Below, piece by piece: positions 10,342 to 23,130 of a stretch of DNA of 64,000 nucleotides (the stretch's first letter is position 1; the number at the start of each line of letters is the position of its first letter). Origin of the DNA: Pseudoneurospora amorphoporcata (lineage: Eukaryota; Ascomycota; Sordariomycetes; Sordariales; Sordariaceae); assembly GCA_033297205.1 (NCBI GenBank), contig MU859114.1, forward strand, positions 123,126 to 187,125. The letters run 5' to 3'. Position numbers and translations under genes: made by a program. The notes beneath the pieces were generated by a model. It was not told the origin of the DNA, did no database searches, and worked only from the letters and a program-made list of their open reading frames with translations.

Positions 10342-11579
10342 GGTCGTCGCGAGGTGTGATGTGTAGAAAGAGGGAGGATGCTTCGCTGCCTCTCGTGAAA
10401 ATCGATCCGGAGCCGACGAGTAACGGATGCTACGGTGGTGGTGAGCTGTATACCTATACAAGATGTACGGGGTGGATTGGAGGGTAGCTACGAGGTCAGG
10501 AAATTGATGGATTAAACCCACATGGATATGTTTTCACCAGCCGCTAGTGACTCATCCGAGAATCGGAGCTCGATGGGGGATCAGTGATTAACACAGGGCT
10601 CTGGACGTGGCTCCAGGACCTCGTTGCTAAGGATGCACTGACGATGTGACCGGTGTGACCGCCGATTGGAGGCCGACATGGATTGATTGACCAATGTAAA
10701 AGAGAGGAGCCCCAGTCGTCCCAAGCCCGGGTTGCCGAATGGTGATGTCGCGAATTTGCCTGCACGCCGGCCGAAACTCGAACGCTCCCGTCAGGCAGTT
10801 GAATGCTTGTATGTGCTTGTATTGCCGGTTTTGTTCAGCCTACACTAGCTTATCGGTATCGTAGTTTGACGAAATCGGCCGCCGGGCACTCAGAAGAATG
10901 AGAGACATTGAGCAAATTATCTCAGCCATGTTGGCCTAACATGCCAAGATATGACCATTGTATTCATCTGTAACAAAAAGTGAAAGAATCAAACCGGAGC
11001 GCAGACATCCAAAATCGGTGTTGCTCAAATGTCCGGAAGATCTGGTCTACTACAAACTGGCAAATTGAAGTGTCGGGCACTTTCCGGAATATCAACCCGG
11101 ACTGGACGCCGTGCACCTCCATGGCCCGACGATACCTGCCGCTTCCACTTTCTGTCTGCAGGCCCGGACTGAGACCGAAAGCCCGGGCCCAAAGCACCAA
11201 ACCGGGGAAAGACCCACAGCGGCTTGGGTCCAAAGAGCCAATCACAACCAATCTTGGCGCTGGCCTGGGCGCGCCCAACGCTCCACGTCTCGTAGCCTCG
11301 TGGATTTTCACACTACGAATCTCCACAGCCAACCCTTTCCCGACGGGCAAGCTCGCATGCACTGCCTGTGGTCTTCAAAGGTCACGGGTCCAACTCCAAC
11401 CGGTCATCAACATAGGCGGCCCGATATCTTTTTTTCGCCTTCAAAAGAACTTCCGACATTCACTCATCAGACATTCATTGATTATTTCCGTCGTTCGACG
11501 CGACAACCCACGCTTCGATTAGCAACCTATTCGGCACATTCCACAACTCGATCCGGCACCCGACCAAATCCTTCTCAAT
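10342..11579. other. Divergent intergenic region ILV6 / KH protein
   Basis: 1.24 kb separating ILV6 (-) from the KH-domain gene (+). It contains the TGACTCA site at 10548-10554. An open frame of 180 codons at 10980-11522 shows no recognisable protein features and overlaps a competing frame of similar length, so I do not call it. The pyrimidine-rich run before 11580 fits the KH gene leader. Confidence 0.55.
10548..10554. promoter_or_regulatory. CPC1/Gcn4-type site TGACTCA upstream of ILV6
   Basis: Exact TGACTCA, 207 bp before the ILV6 ATG and about 1 kb before the divergent KH gene. It is the same heptamer as upstream of arg-12, consistent with joint cross-pathway control. The role is inferred. 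Confidence 0.6.
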
Positions 11580-13646
11580 ATGGACGACGCTGAACGCCGC
11601 AGCGCGAAGCGCTCTCGCTTTGACCAAACCGAGCCCGAACCCAAGAGAGTATCACGCTTCGACCGCCGATCTCGTTCTCCTCCTGCGAGAAAGCCCGACT
11701 CTGGTCGGGATCGTGACCGCAGCCCTCTTTCGAAACCCCGTGATAGCGCAACTCCCGATTCCACAAAGCCAGCAGTTGACCCTGCTGCCGCTGCCGGTAA
11801 GCATGTATCTCGCTACACAAACATACAAGAAGAGCCGTTGCTAACCATTTTGTAGCTGCCGCTGCCGCACGAATTCAAGCCCAGCTTCAGGCCCGCAAAG
11901 GAATTCAACACGTCGATGTTCCCCCCGTCCGATCTGCCGGTACTAGGGAAGGCAGCGCCCCCGCGAACATCAATGGAGAGATGTACATTTCCGACGGCGA
12001 CTTCATCAAGGATATCGAGGTCAACGATCTTCGCAACAGATATCTTCTGACAAAGGGCTCGACCCAGAAAATGGTAATTACCCCTTGATTAACCTACTGA
12101 TCACATGTCAGCTCTCGCTAGGCCGCATCTCTTGTGGCCTTCTTCGTTGGTTTTCTGAAATCTTGTGCGGGATACTCTTGCTTACAGGAGGCACGATAGC
12201 TCGCACAGGGCCATCCACATTTGCAACTGCTGACCTTGGCTGCTTGAATACAGATCAAAGATGAGACTGGTGCCGGTATGCCCACCTTTATATTCGCTAT
12301 GTGTTTGGAGAACTGTTCATTGACCGTTTTCTTTCCAAGATGTCACCACTCGCGGTAGCTACTACCCCGACAAGAGCATGGCTACACCTGCGGTATGTGA
12401 TTGCTTTTCGAGACTGGCCTACAAATGCCCATCGCTAACGTATTTTGACTTTAGAACCCCCCGCTGTATTTGCATGTCACGAGCACGACCAAGGAAGGGT
12501 TGGAAAAGGCCGTCGCCAAGATCGAAGAAATGATGAAACAGGAACTTCCTCAGCTTGTTGACGAACGCCGTTTCCGCCGCAGGGACCAGGAACAGGTCGA
12601 GCGCGATGAATACGGCCGTGTAAGTTAACTCTCACCTTTTGCCAACTGGGCTAACATGTCTACTAGCGCAAATGGCCGGAAGAGAGGATCCCCATCAATC
12701 TTGAACCCGTACCAGGATTCAACCTCCGCGCACAGGTGGTTGGCCATGGTGGCGCTTATGTCAAGCACATCCAGCAAGAGACTGGCTGCCGCGTTCAAAT
12801 CAAGGGCCGTGGCTCCGGTTACATTGAGGCATCAACAGGCCGCGAGAGCGAGGACGAAATGTATTTGCATGTCGCGGGGCCCGATCCCAAGATGGTCGAG
12901 AAAGCCAAGGAACTTTGCGAGGACCTGATGGAGAACGTCAAGCAGCAGTATGAAGAGTTCAAGAGCCGTCCGCCCCGTCAGTATAACGGTCCTAGGGATT
13001 ACCGTGATCGGGAGCGTGAGCCCAGAGGTGGTGGCGACTCTTACCACGGGCGTGGCTATAGCAACAACAGAGACCACCATCATGGGGGGCACCACGACAA
13101 CAGCCACCACAGCAGCTACAACAACTCGCCTGCTCCTGGTGGTGGCCCTTCGGCCGCGCCCCCTACTCCTACGGCTCCTGCAGCGGCCACGACGGATTAC
13201 GCTGCCCAATATGCCCAATACTACGGCGGCGCTGCCGCTGCTGATCCTTATGCTGCAGCTGGTGCTGCTGACCCATACGCCGCATATGGTGGATACCAAG
13301 CGTAAGTGAATTCCGACCTGTGAAAGTGATAGCTTGCTAAGCGTTCAATAGCTATGTTCAACTTTATCAACAGTGGTATGCTGCTCAGGCTGGACAGGTA
13401 ACCCCTGCTGTTGCGGCTACTGGTGTCCCCGGTGCCCCCGGTGCTGCGGCATCTCCTCCACCCCCGCCTCCTGCTGAAGCAGCTCCCCCTCCGCCCCCTC
13501 CCCCATCGTCTGCTGCTCCTCCCCCACCTCCGCCTGGCGCTCCTCCTGGAACGTCTGGTGGATATAGCGCGGTATGTAAAGCTCCATGTCATTATCATAA
13601 ACTCAAACTAACTCTCTTACAGGTCCCCCCGCCCCCTGGCCTCTAG
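11580..13646 (+). CDS. KH-domain RNA-binding protein, KHDC4/BLOM7-like
   Basis: Nuclear RNA-binding protein resembling KHDC4 (Blom7-alpha), a factor linked to pre-mRNA splicing in animals. Eight exons: 11580-11796, 11856-12073, 12254-12275, 12340-12392, 12455-12619, 12667-13301, 13352-13571 and 13623-13646. All phases agree, giving 517 residues. The N-terminus is rich in RS/RD dipeptides (about 1-60). A central segment (about 120-225) is the partner domain that precedes the KH in this family. The KH domain spans about 235-330, with the GHGG loop at about 251-254 and GxGSGY after it. A Gly/His/Arg-rich region follows, then YAAQYAQYY and DPYAAYGGY repeats, and a proline-rich tail ending VPPPPGL. 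Exon 3 is only 22 nt and the last exon 24 nt. The function in fungi is inferred. Confidence 0.9.
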
Positions 13647-13717
13647 AAAGTGGCATCTCCAGCTGCTCGGAAAGCCAGCGACCTTGGAAGTGGCAACCCC
13701 AGCAGCTCAAAAAGCCA
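13647..13717 (+). repeat. Imperfect 36-bp tandem duplication in the 3' UTR
   Basis: GAAAGTGGCATCTCCAGCTG...AAAGCCAGCGA is followed directly by GGAAGTGGCAACCCCAGCAG...AAAGCCAGCGA. The two units start immediately after the KH gene stop codon. Confidence 0.7.
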
Positions 13718-14858
13718 GCGAGTGCTTAGGCCTAGTGTTTAGCCTTCATTATCTTACAGCTGATGCTTCGGCAGGGATACGAACTCCAAAGGATTTAATA
13801 AAAAAAAAGAAGTTGGCTGAGGCCAAGGGTAAAGATTGTTGTTCATTGTTCAGGATTATCTCATCACACTAGGCTGCCGCCCAAACGAGGGCCGATTAAA
13901 ACTTATAAAACAAGACGAAGTGGTGGCACACTGACTCATTACAATAGCGACGCGGTCCCAGATGAGTGATGCGGATAAGGGAGGCAATGTAAGACGTCTC
14001 TAAAAAGCTTTGTTTCTGTGACGTTTGGCCAACAATGCTGCACAGGTTTTTTCTCTTTCCCCGAACTGGGTATGTCACGAGCGCATAGTTGGACTCCTCG
14101 GTTCTACATATGCTGCTGTTATTGAAGTCTAGGTCCAGAAGTGGCGAAGAGTTTGAGACGGACGCTTGACCAGGTAGGTAGATGTTTGATTCGTTTGCTA
14201 AAACGATGTGCACAGTCAACATCCTCAGACCTTGTCCAAGTTCCAGGTTGAAAGGGCTGAGTTGTTATGCTAATGATTGGTACACTTGGCCGGGCTTTCA
14301 TATCATTGCTTGCGCTTCAATATCTCCCAAGCTTCTACGCTTTCTCCCATGTAAGTGTCTGTCGTTAATGGGTGGTAGCAAGATCTCAGCAGAGGGTATC
14401 AGCACAAAGGAAAACAAATAGCGGAAATAACGAATACATTTTAACTAGACCACCCGACTGGTTGCATTAATGCCCGGGCCGTTGTCAATGACTTTGTGTT
14501 TGTGATAGTCGCCGTAGCAACAACACCTTCAAGACGCTGCTCTACCTGAAGAGCTGGGTAGATTTAACAGAAGGCATTCAGGAACGGGTGTTCAGTGACA
14601 ACGACCCCTGAAATTCACAGTCAGGTCTCCCTGCCGCACGCGTTTCGGTCTCCACCCAAGCTCCCTGTGTGGCCCACACCTGCCCGTAGCTTCGGCTTGG
14701 CATTACGTCCGTTCACGTTCCCCAACCGGGACACGAGCGGTACCTTAGGTAGTCCATCTCTTCAGAACTATACCCAAGTAACTTCAGTAAGTATTGTCCA
14801 GTACCTGTTGTCCAACAGCTATCCTATCATTAGCTGGTGATAACCTCTTGAAGAGAAT
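13718..14858. other. Intergenic, no gene seen
   Basis: About 1.1 kb between the KH gene and TRAPPC13, both on the + strand. A further TGACTCA occurs at about 13932. No ORF or RNA gene is convincing. Confidence 0.5.
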
Positions 14859-16261
14859 ATGAGTCACCAACGATTCGCCTCGCATGAGGTCAAGGAGCCG
14901 CATTCAGTGTCGCTCAAAGTGTTGAGGTAAGTTAAGTCTGGTTTCCTGATGATTTCTTACCGTCGCATCATTTCTAGGTCTCTTCTCGTCGAGTAGCTAA
15001 TCCGGGCATCCGATCTTCAACTTCAAGGTTATCCCGACCCTCGCTGGTGCCGCAGTTCCCACTCCAGCCTCCAGTGATTCCGCAGTCCTTGTCCTCTCCT
15101 ATAGCCGGCCCCGCGCCCGCGGTCCTTCCACAACCTCGCCATCTACCACCCCTACCGGCATCGCTCGCCTATAGCCCGCTCGGTCCGACCAAGAAACACG
15201 GAGAAGAGGCACAGGAAGCAGAAAGCGCAAGGGGTGAAAGGACCAGAGATGGATACTACAACACCGAGCCCTTCATCTTGTCTCCTATCGTCAACCTCCC
15301 ACCCTCGTTCGGCTCTGCCTACGTAGGCGAGACATTCAGCTGCACTTTATGTGCAAACCACAATGCCCCACCGATCGGAGAGAACGGCACCAGTGGTGTG
15401 AAGAAGACGATCCGCGACGTCAAGATCGAAGCCGAGATGCAGACTCCTTCGAGACAATCTACCAAGCTAGTCCTGGTTGATACGGCAGGTGATGATAATG
15501 CTGGGTCATCGAATATCGACAACGACAGCGTCACCACCAGTAACGCCGGGAGTAGCGAGGACAACCATAATGCATCAGAGTCACAGGCACAAACAGAAAC
15601 AGAAACACTAGTAACCCTCGACCTCCTCCCACCCCATACCACCCTCCAAAAGATCCTCAACTTCGGTCTCAGGGAGGAAGGGACCCACGTTTTGGGGGTT
15701 ACAGTGTCGTACTACGAAGCTACCGAGACCAGCGGGCGCACGAGAGCGTTTCGGAAGATGTACCAATTCATCTGCAAGCCGTCGTTGATTGTTAGAACCA
15801 AAGCCGGGCCTTTGACTTCTTTACCTGTACCTGGTAAAGCGGGAAAAAAGAGGAGGAGATGGGTGCTGGAAGCACAGCTGGAGAATTGCTCCGAGGATGC
15901 GATACTCCTAGAGAAGGTCAAGTTGGCAGAGGTGCAGAGGGGGTTGAAATGGAGGGATTGTAATTGGGCGGGGATAGGGGCAACAACCACCGGGGAGGAG
16001 GGGAAGGGGATATCTCAGCAAGGAAAAGTTCAAGGTCAAGGGCCTCCTAGACGACCGTTTTTGCACCCTGGGGAGTCGGAGCAGTTGTGTTTTATCATTG
16101 AGGAGAAGGGTCAAGAGGAAGAAGAGGACCCTGTTGAGGTCGAGGAGAAGGATGGAAGGATAGAGTTTGGAGTCATGGCGCTTGCGTGGAGGACGGAGAT
16201 GGGTAATAGGGGATCGTTGTTGACGTTGAAACTGGGGACTAAGCATCTCAAGCCTCGATGA
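14859..16261 (+). CDS. TRAPPC13 (DUF974) homologue, TRAPP vesicle-tethering subunit
   Basis: Homologue of TRAPP complex subunit 13, which acts in Golgi and endosomal traffic and, in Aspergillus and animals, belongs to the TRAPPII/III group. Exon 1 (14859-14926) encodes MSHQRFASHEVKEPHSVSLK and three more residues. After a 101-nt intron (GTAAGT donor, TCAAG acceptor), exon 2 (15028-16261) continues LSRPSLVPQFP, the typical start of the family. The total is 433 residues. The family core follows: PFILSPIVNLPPSFGSAYVG (about 95), FSCTLCANH, a VLDLLPPHTTL-like strand region and a C-terminal beta-rich part. There is a Ser/Asn/Asp-rich insert at about 155-185. The first exon has to be spliced in because the second exon has no ATG at its start. 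Confidence 0.88.
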
Positions 16262-19200
16262 TAGCGGCGGTGGTCGGTTGGTGGGTAGCCCTGTGTGAGA
16301 CCGCGGGATGAAAAGTGTGGTGGGTGTGGTGTTTGGGACATAGTACTACGGCTAGCTTTCCCGTCGAGCGAGATTCCATCCATGCTTGCGCCAACTACAT
16401 ATCTATTTTTCCTGTCCCACAATGAATTGGTTGTTGCTGGAGGGCGGAAAAGGCGGAAACACTGATATCAGATGCCATGCAGATTGCCTCTTTACTTCTA
16501 TCCGTTTCGTTACGTACGACAGGAAGTCTGCTACTAGCCAGTGGCGTCGGTAAAGGGAGGCGGGTAGATGCCATCGAGGGAGTGCGTTATCTCGCTCTTG
16601 CGGTGAACACGGTGAGCCGTTTCGTTCATTTCTCTCTGCGTGTGTGTCTCGCGTTCTCCCGTTGTCTGATTTATGCCAAACACTCCGATCTTTCAGGTTT
16701 CCGGGAACTTTGAAGGCGAATCCAACGAAGCTCATCTACCCAAGAAATGCCAAACACCATTTTTGGCAGGGAGTTTAGTTTGCCCCGCGATTTACCAGGA
16801 GATATACCGATTCCTGTACTTCGAGTTATTCATTTGAAATGATGTTCCTGATTCCATTCCAACTACTGTCAAGAAACCATGACCATGCAATGGGGACCTC
16901 AGATACACTGATATCCTGGCTTCGATTCTCCCTTCGTGTAACATCACAGGGCTCTAGGACAAGACTTTTCAACTTGAAACCAACATCCGCTCATGTACGA
17001 ACATTCGACCTTGTCAATCGATGTGTGCAAGGTAGGTATGTATGCAGTATGTTGATTGATATGATTTTTTTTTCTTTTGGTTTAGTGATGGTAGGATCGC
17101 TTATATCTTTCGCTTGTTGTCCAATAATTGGCATTCTGCGTATGTATAATTGTTACGCATGAAAGGACCTGGATGCCGTGTTGTGTATCATGTTCTGTTG
17201 CGAACTTGCGCTTTTTGACCGCTTTTATTTTCTTCTCGGGCACGCAACGCAAACACCTACAGAGCACCCTCTACCAAAGCAACTACGACACGTATCAGAG
17301 GCTGGATTGGTCTCTTGGGACTGGATAAAGCAAGATGGGAAACCCAAAATCCCCTGTCGGTGAAGCAAACATATGTATGTATCTCAAAGACCAATTCAAC
17401 TCCAGTTTCAGCCTCAGCTCTACCTACGTATTTGATCTTCGTTTCTTCCAGTCGGCATCGCTCGTGATTTCGGTGTCTAGACTCCTATGTAGGTGGAATT
17501 TGGCAACCTGGAACGCTACCTAGCTACAAGGGAGTGTCATTGTTAATGGCAAAGGCAATGGGGCCTGTGTACAGCCTCAAGCCTCATACAACATCACGTT
17601 AATGCCGTAATGGCCCCTTGCTTCATGGGCGAAAAGGGGTGGAGATGAAACAATGTCGTCGTTAGCTTGACGGTAGGACGGGTATGATGACTTACATGAT
17701 ACCTATGAGGTGACACCACGCCATATCGCCATGTGGTATGATGAGACTACTACTTTGTTATGTTTGGGATGTTGTGGGTGAAGTAGTATTTTTGATGTTG
17801 CGGTGAAGAAGGGGAGAGGGCCCTGAGACCCTAGAGATCCTGTTATGACGCTGGGGTTGTGTTAGATATGTACTCTCAATTTTCAAACCAGGTTTCTTGT
17901 TTAATTGTTGTGTTGGAGGGTATACCTGAATATGTTATAGTGTCTTCAATATAGGTTTTGGCATCAGAGGAAATGAATGGACGAATTGGTGATTCTGCCA
18001 GTACCCTGGATCTGGCTGGTCTTGAATTCCTGGAAATCGCCCTAATTTTTCTTGCCGTCTGTCAGACATCGAGGGACATGAAACAAGATGAATGTAAGCT
18101 CGGGCCCGTCGGTCGGCTATGTAATAGCAATTTGCTTTATATATGTTGAGACAACATTATACATAGTACGTCGATCATAGGCTTATTTATGCTATATTTA
18201 CTTTTGCCGTTTGTATGTATACTTCGTACCCTTTTCTTTTCTTTTGCTAATTGATGACGATAACTGTAGGGCTATTAGGAGGGAAATTTGTTGCTGTTCC
18301 TTCGAGAAAACATGTTTTTGTGCCCACTTACACAGATTGCTTCTCCTGTGTCCGAGGTTAAGCACCAAAAAGCATGCAGTATCTCTGTTTCCTCAAGACA
18401 TTTTTGTGTATCATAGCATCTCTGTTGTTTCACTCTCTCCTCCCCCTTCCGCCCGTTGTCCCCGAACAAAAACGTTTTACGGTAAGGGGTCCGGACTCCT
18501 GGCTGGGGTAAAGGGGGTTTTTGTGATACGGAAGCATGCCGGGGTAAGGGAAGCAAAGCAAAGCTTGGTATTCTGGTGCCGCAGAGAGTGGTACGTGTGG
18601 TAGTGTGAGGCACCGTTGAAAATAAATGGAGGATATACGCAGCCGAGAGATCTGTGTTTCTTCGGGAAAGACGATTCAAAGTGTTTGACAAACCTGAATT
18701 CACCGGCAATCTGTGGGGTGCCCAACTTCTTCATTGTCGTTGATATGTGCCTCGTTTTATTTACGGGTACATGGCAGTATCGAGCAGCTCTGTTCTTGAA
18801 TATGTACAAGTTCTTGAGAGACGTAATAAACCATAATTTTGATAAGGGGGAAATGTTCGGCGAGTCAAGCGGACCGATCGATCTCGATGCTTGCTCCTTG
18901 ACGAGGGGTCAATGTGCTTTCCATTGAGAGAGATCTGGATAACATAGCGTCCATCTCAATGAAGATGGAGGACGGTCGGCGACCAGGTTTCTTCAGCTGA
19001 TGACACTATTCCCGGAACAACTTACATGGGGCCAAAAGCTATATCCATTTTCCATCCCCACACACAAAGCAGGAGGACATCACGAGCCTCACCAACCGCC
19101 TTGGCGGTCAGTCTAATCGGGTTTTCGGTTGACGGAAGGACTCCAAAAAAAATAATCATGGTTGCATCCGGTTGCCTTGGTATTGCTCATGAGCGAAGCA

Positions 19201-21840
19201 GACAGAAATCTTTGGGCTTTGGGCGAAGACTTCGCAGTTCTGCTAACCTCGATACAGTATGTACTTCGGCTGGATGAGTGGCCTCTGTGTTGTGGCCTGT
19301 GGAAGTTGGAAATTTTTGTTCTCTCTTTCCATGTGTGGAAGGCAATCAGCACCTAGAACGGTAGCACATGCATGACAGGTCTTCAACCTGCGACACGGCC
19401 TTTTCGGCTAGATGGTCAGATGTTACGGTGGACGAGCCGCCGAGTCTCCGATTAGCCTTTGAAAAAAAAGAGTTTGGGAAGCCCGACGGGTGGTGGAAGA
19501 AGTTTGCCTGAAGAGCCGGCGGGCGTTTCATGGAATGGCTATCGGCAGCCATGGCCGAAGCCGAACGAACTGATGCGTTGGGCTGCGATCTCATGTATCA
19601 TGATGATGAATTCCCCTACAGTACACGGCTCTTCTCATCCGCACCTGGCTTGCTGCTGGTGTGGGTAATTGATCGATGCTAGGTAGTGGGTTGTATGGAA
19701 AAGCAAGAGATATCATTCTGTCAGCAAATCGGTTTCCGATCTGGAGACAAGAAAGCTGACCGGCCAGAAAAAGAGACCGGACAGAGAGAGGCTCAATCAA
19801 GCCCCTGCATCGTGACGGGACCTTTTCTGGGTCCGGTTACCCACCAATAGACTAACCCCTGACTGCCCCTCAAGGGACTCATTCTCACCCCCATGACCGG
19901 CCGGCTTGAAAGCCATTCCCAAAAGGAACAGGAAAGGGGGGCCGGTTGAGGGCCGTTCATTTGGGGATGGTGGAGAACAGCAACCTCTGATGGGTCCGTG
20001 ATAGTTTGCGACTATTTCAGGCTCCAATTCTCCAGACCGACGAGCAACAGCAGCCGTTCCAGGCTTTTGTCTTGATGAGGCATCATCCCTCCAAAAGTCC
20101 TGGGGGTTGCATTCTGTGAAGTTGGATTTAATGAGTGGCCATGAGCGTTCGAAAGCAACATGACTTGCAGAGAGGCACGACAGCATTCGGGCGTCATTCT
20201 GGGTGCCATGTGGCAGACAGCTTTGGGTAGGTAAGTTGTGGTCAGAAATCTGGCCCTCTGGTCCTACCCGTGCCACGCCCCCACTTTTTAGGAACTCGCC
20301 AGACTCGCACCCTCCACGGGTACCTTGCACCGCAGTACCGACGCGTGCTTTGGAGAGGGATCATCAATACCTCCAGTTGGAAGGGCGGCGCCTGTCGCCT
20401 GATCGTGAAGGAGAGAAGGTTGTCGCCATGAGGCACAGCACAGGCACGGCATTACGACCTGCTTGGTGGACTGTAGGTAATATGACTTCCATTCCTACCA
20501 TTGACCGATTCGGGCACGCTTTGGGGCCTGATCTAATCCAGGCCCAGGAACTCGGAGATTCCGCATCTGGACTTTGGAGGCGTTGCTTTCTCAAGACCAG
20601 CCAACCCGTCAAGCCGTCGGGTTTCTAGCGAAGGAGGTGACATGCACCTTTTGATCGATCTCTTTTCTCGTTTGACACTCCAGCGACAGAGTAGAAGCGA
20701 ACAAAGACTGAGATGACTGATGGACAATCTCCATCAAGGTAGCGGAAGACGGAAGATGGAAGATGGGACTGGACAGGCGATTTGATCGATCGACGAAGCT
20801 CCCCTCGTTTATGCTCGCCTACCCATAGGCCCTCGACAGGTTGGTGCTGTCTGTCTTGCCTGTCGTTGGACCTGCAGCGATCGACAAGATTATTGCTTTT
20901 AACGGGTTTGCCGGTGGTTGATCATGGTTCGTAAAGCGGAGGACCCTGACACTCACTGCAAAGTCCCCCGAATCCCTCTTGTTCTAGAGGTATCTAGCAG
21001 GTCGTCCGTCAGGAACGGGCCGAGAGAGGAGAACACACCTACCTTCTAGTGTAGTGTAGCTGGAACACCCAAGAACGCGCCAGTGTCTGTGTGGAAATTA
21101 CCTTTTGTTTTATGTGTGCCTGTGCTTTGTCTTGAAATAGCCCGAATTCTAGCCAAGTCTGACGTCTGGACTTGGGACAAAGAGTGGTGTGACGACGACG
21201 GCGGCGGGAGTCGGGGTTCAGTTCCTATGTGACCTCTAGCCCCAGGGACCAGAGACCTCTGCTGGAGCCACTACTCAGTACAACCCAATTTCACCTAGCG
21301 CCGTTTGGATTATTTTGAGCAAGAGGCTTTGCTCCACGGGCTCACACGGGGGCAAAGCCCCCAGATAGATCCGCCCAAACACCTCACAAAGCTACAGAGG
21401 TCTTCCCCGTCGTCTCTTTTCCTCCAGGGGTGGTTCCGCATGTTTGCGGTTGGCCATGTCGGCGCAGTCTTGTTGCAATTTCTGGTGTATTGGTGGTTAA
21501 TCTGAGGATATTCCCGCCCTGTTGGATTGGCATGGATGGAATGGCACCTCCCATGGAGATAACAGCTCGACGTGAACGAAGGGGATGAGCCTCACGAACC
21601 AGACTCGGGCTGGATGGCCGTCCAGTCAGAGCCCGGCGGCAGGTGCACATGCGCGGCGGCGGGGACTTGCCCACTGCCATCGGAAAAAAAAAAAAAAAAA
21701 AAAGCGCCGTCGACCTTACGTTATTAGGTGCCCATTAAAGACGGGCTAGCGATGCAGGGGAACCAGCACCCTGGTCACGCCTCCTGCACCTTCTCGCGAC
21801 CTTGCAACGGCCCCTTGTAGAGAGAAGCTCAGGTATTGCA
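16262..21840. other. 5.5-kb gene-poor stretch of ordinary base composition
   Basis: I find no ORF with recognisable protein features, no plausible exon chain and no tRNA or 5S-like sequence. It is not RIP-like: composition is balanced, and a 20-nt A run (21684-21703) sits near its right end. It ends where the AT-rich block begins. It could hold non-coding RNA or long regulatory sequence, which sequence reading alone cannot show. Confidence 0.5.
21684..21703 (+). repeat. Poly(A) run of 20
   Basis: Uninterrupted run of 20 A, about 140 bp before the AT-rich block. It is a simple repeat. The sequence on either side does not identify a retrogene. Confidence 0.9.
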
Positions 21841-21980
21841 AGGGTGAGCTATTAGATCTCTTAATAAAAACAGAAAAAAACCACAAGCATCGATACACTA
21901 CATAATTCATCTATGGCTAAATACCAACACGAAGGCTTCATCATATTTGGGGAATAGAGAGTCTAGTTAAGCGAGTATTT

Positions 21981-22717
21981 TAGTCTTATTCACTTAGCTA
22001 CCTCCGCTTGAACTATCGCAATCTTAGAATTCTTTACGGGACTAAATAGGCAATATTCACCCCACTCCCACTAATCAAAATATCACACTATTTAGACTCG
22101 AAAATTCACTAACCGCGGCCTTACTATAATCTAAATATAATATATATAAACAAAGGAGAATTTACGCAAAATATCACTAAAACTATATATAGTTAGGTTA
22201 TATAATATCCTAATACTATACTATACTCTTACTATTAGGTTATATTACTATCTAAATACTATACTGCTATCTAAACCGCTTATCTACTATACAATTACTA
22301 ATTTCATCTTCTTTACTAATTTCACTAATTCGTTACTGAATATTTTTACTAATTTCTACTTTTACTTCCCCTTCACGAATATCTTAAGTTTCTAACTTTT
22401 ATAATTCGTTTAACGAATCTTCGAATTACAAATATTATAATCTTTCGAATAAAATAATAAATAAATTTAATAAATCTCTAAACGAAATTGTTATTTTCAA
22501 TATAAATTTTAAAAATTCAGTCGTCTAACCTATATTCGATACAATCTATTAAGTCATTAAAAAATATCAGATAAATTTACGCTAATATCTAATATATTTT
22601 ATTATTGATTATAATAATAAATAAAAGTATGATATATATATATATATAATCCTTATACAGTATATTTTTAAAAGCCTTCAATATATTAAATCCTTAGTAA
22701 TTATGGCGTTTATTTAT
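21981..22717 (+). repeat. Boundary repeat copy A
   Basis: About 0.7 kb shared with 50926-51634 in the same orientation, from TAGTCTTATTCACTTAGCTA to the ATATATTAAATC stretch. Differences are mostly C/T and G/A. Each copy begins where an AT-rich block begins and ends next to an inverted-repeat element. The nature of the parent element is unknown. Confidence 0.8.
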
Positions 22718-23130
22718 GAGAAGGTCTTTTCGCACTACTATAAAAGTCTTCTTACACTGTCAGCAAAAAGGCATATGTATATAACTCCGCTAAATTTAAA
22801 GTAAGAGGTATAAGAGTAGGATTGGAAATTTTAGTATTTTTTACTCTATAAAACAGCATTTACAAGGATTTTTTATCTAGCCTCTAGCGTCTTTCTAAAA
22901 ACGAAATATTAAAAAGGAATAAATTTTATTCAAATCTTTACCTTTTAGTCTTAATTCTCTGCCGAGTAACGTTGCGATGTAGTCGTAGGCGCTATATTAT
23001 AGAGAAAAAAATAAGAAAATTTGCAATACTACTCTTATTTACCCAAGCCTTTATTTAGATAAGTTACACCTAGTTTCATTTTTTACTACAGTATAAAAAG
23101 ACTTTTATAGCAGTGCGAAAAGACCTTCTC
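22718..23130. mobile_element. Inverted-repeat element 5 (413 bp, non-autonomous)
   Basis: Ends GAGAAGGTCTTTTCGCACT...AGTGCGAAAAGACCTTCTC are inverted repeats of about 50 bp. Inside each end a GTCTT-type motif recurs after 22 bp (starts 22724 and 22746). The target duplication is unclear: only TTAT is shared by the two flanks. There is no coding capacity. Confidence 0.75.

Noticed and set aside
10980..11522. 180-codon ORF before the KH gene
   Set aside because: Two frames compete, no domain-like pattern, and it lies in the leader of the KH gene.
19797..20330. 177-codon - strand ORF
   Set aside because: No recognisable motif, low hydrophobic patterning, overlaps other frames; probably chance.
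22718..23130. 8-bp target duplication for element 5
   Set aside because: Flanks TTATTTAT and TTATAAAA agree only over four bases; not claimed.
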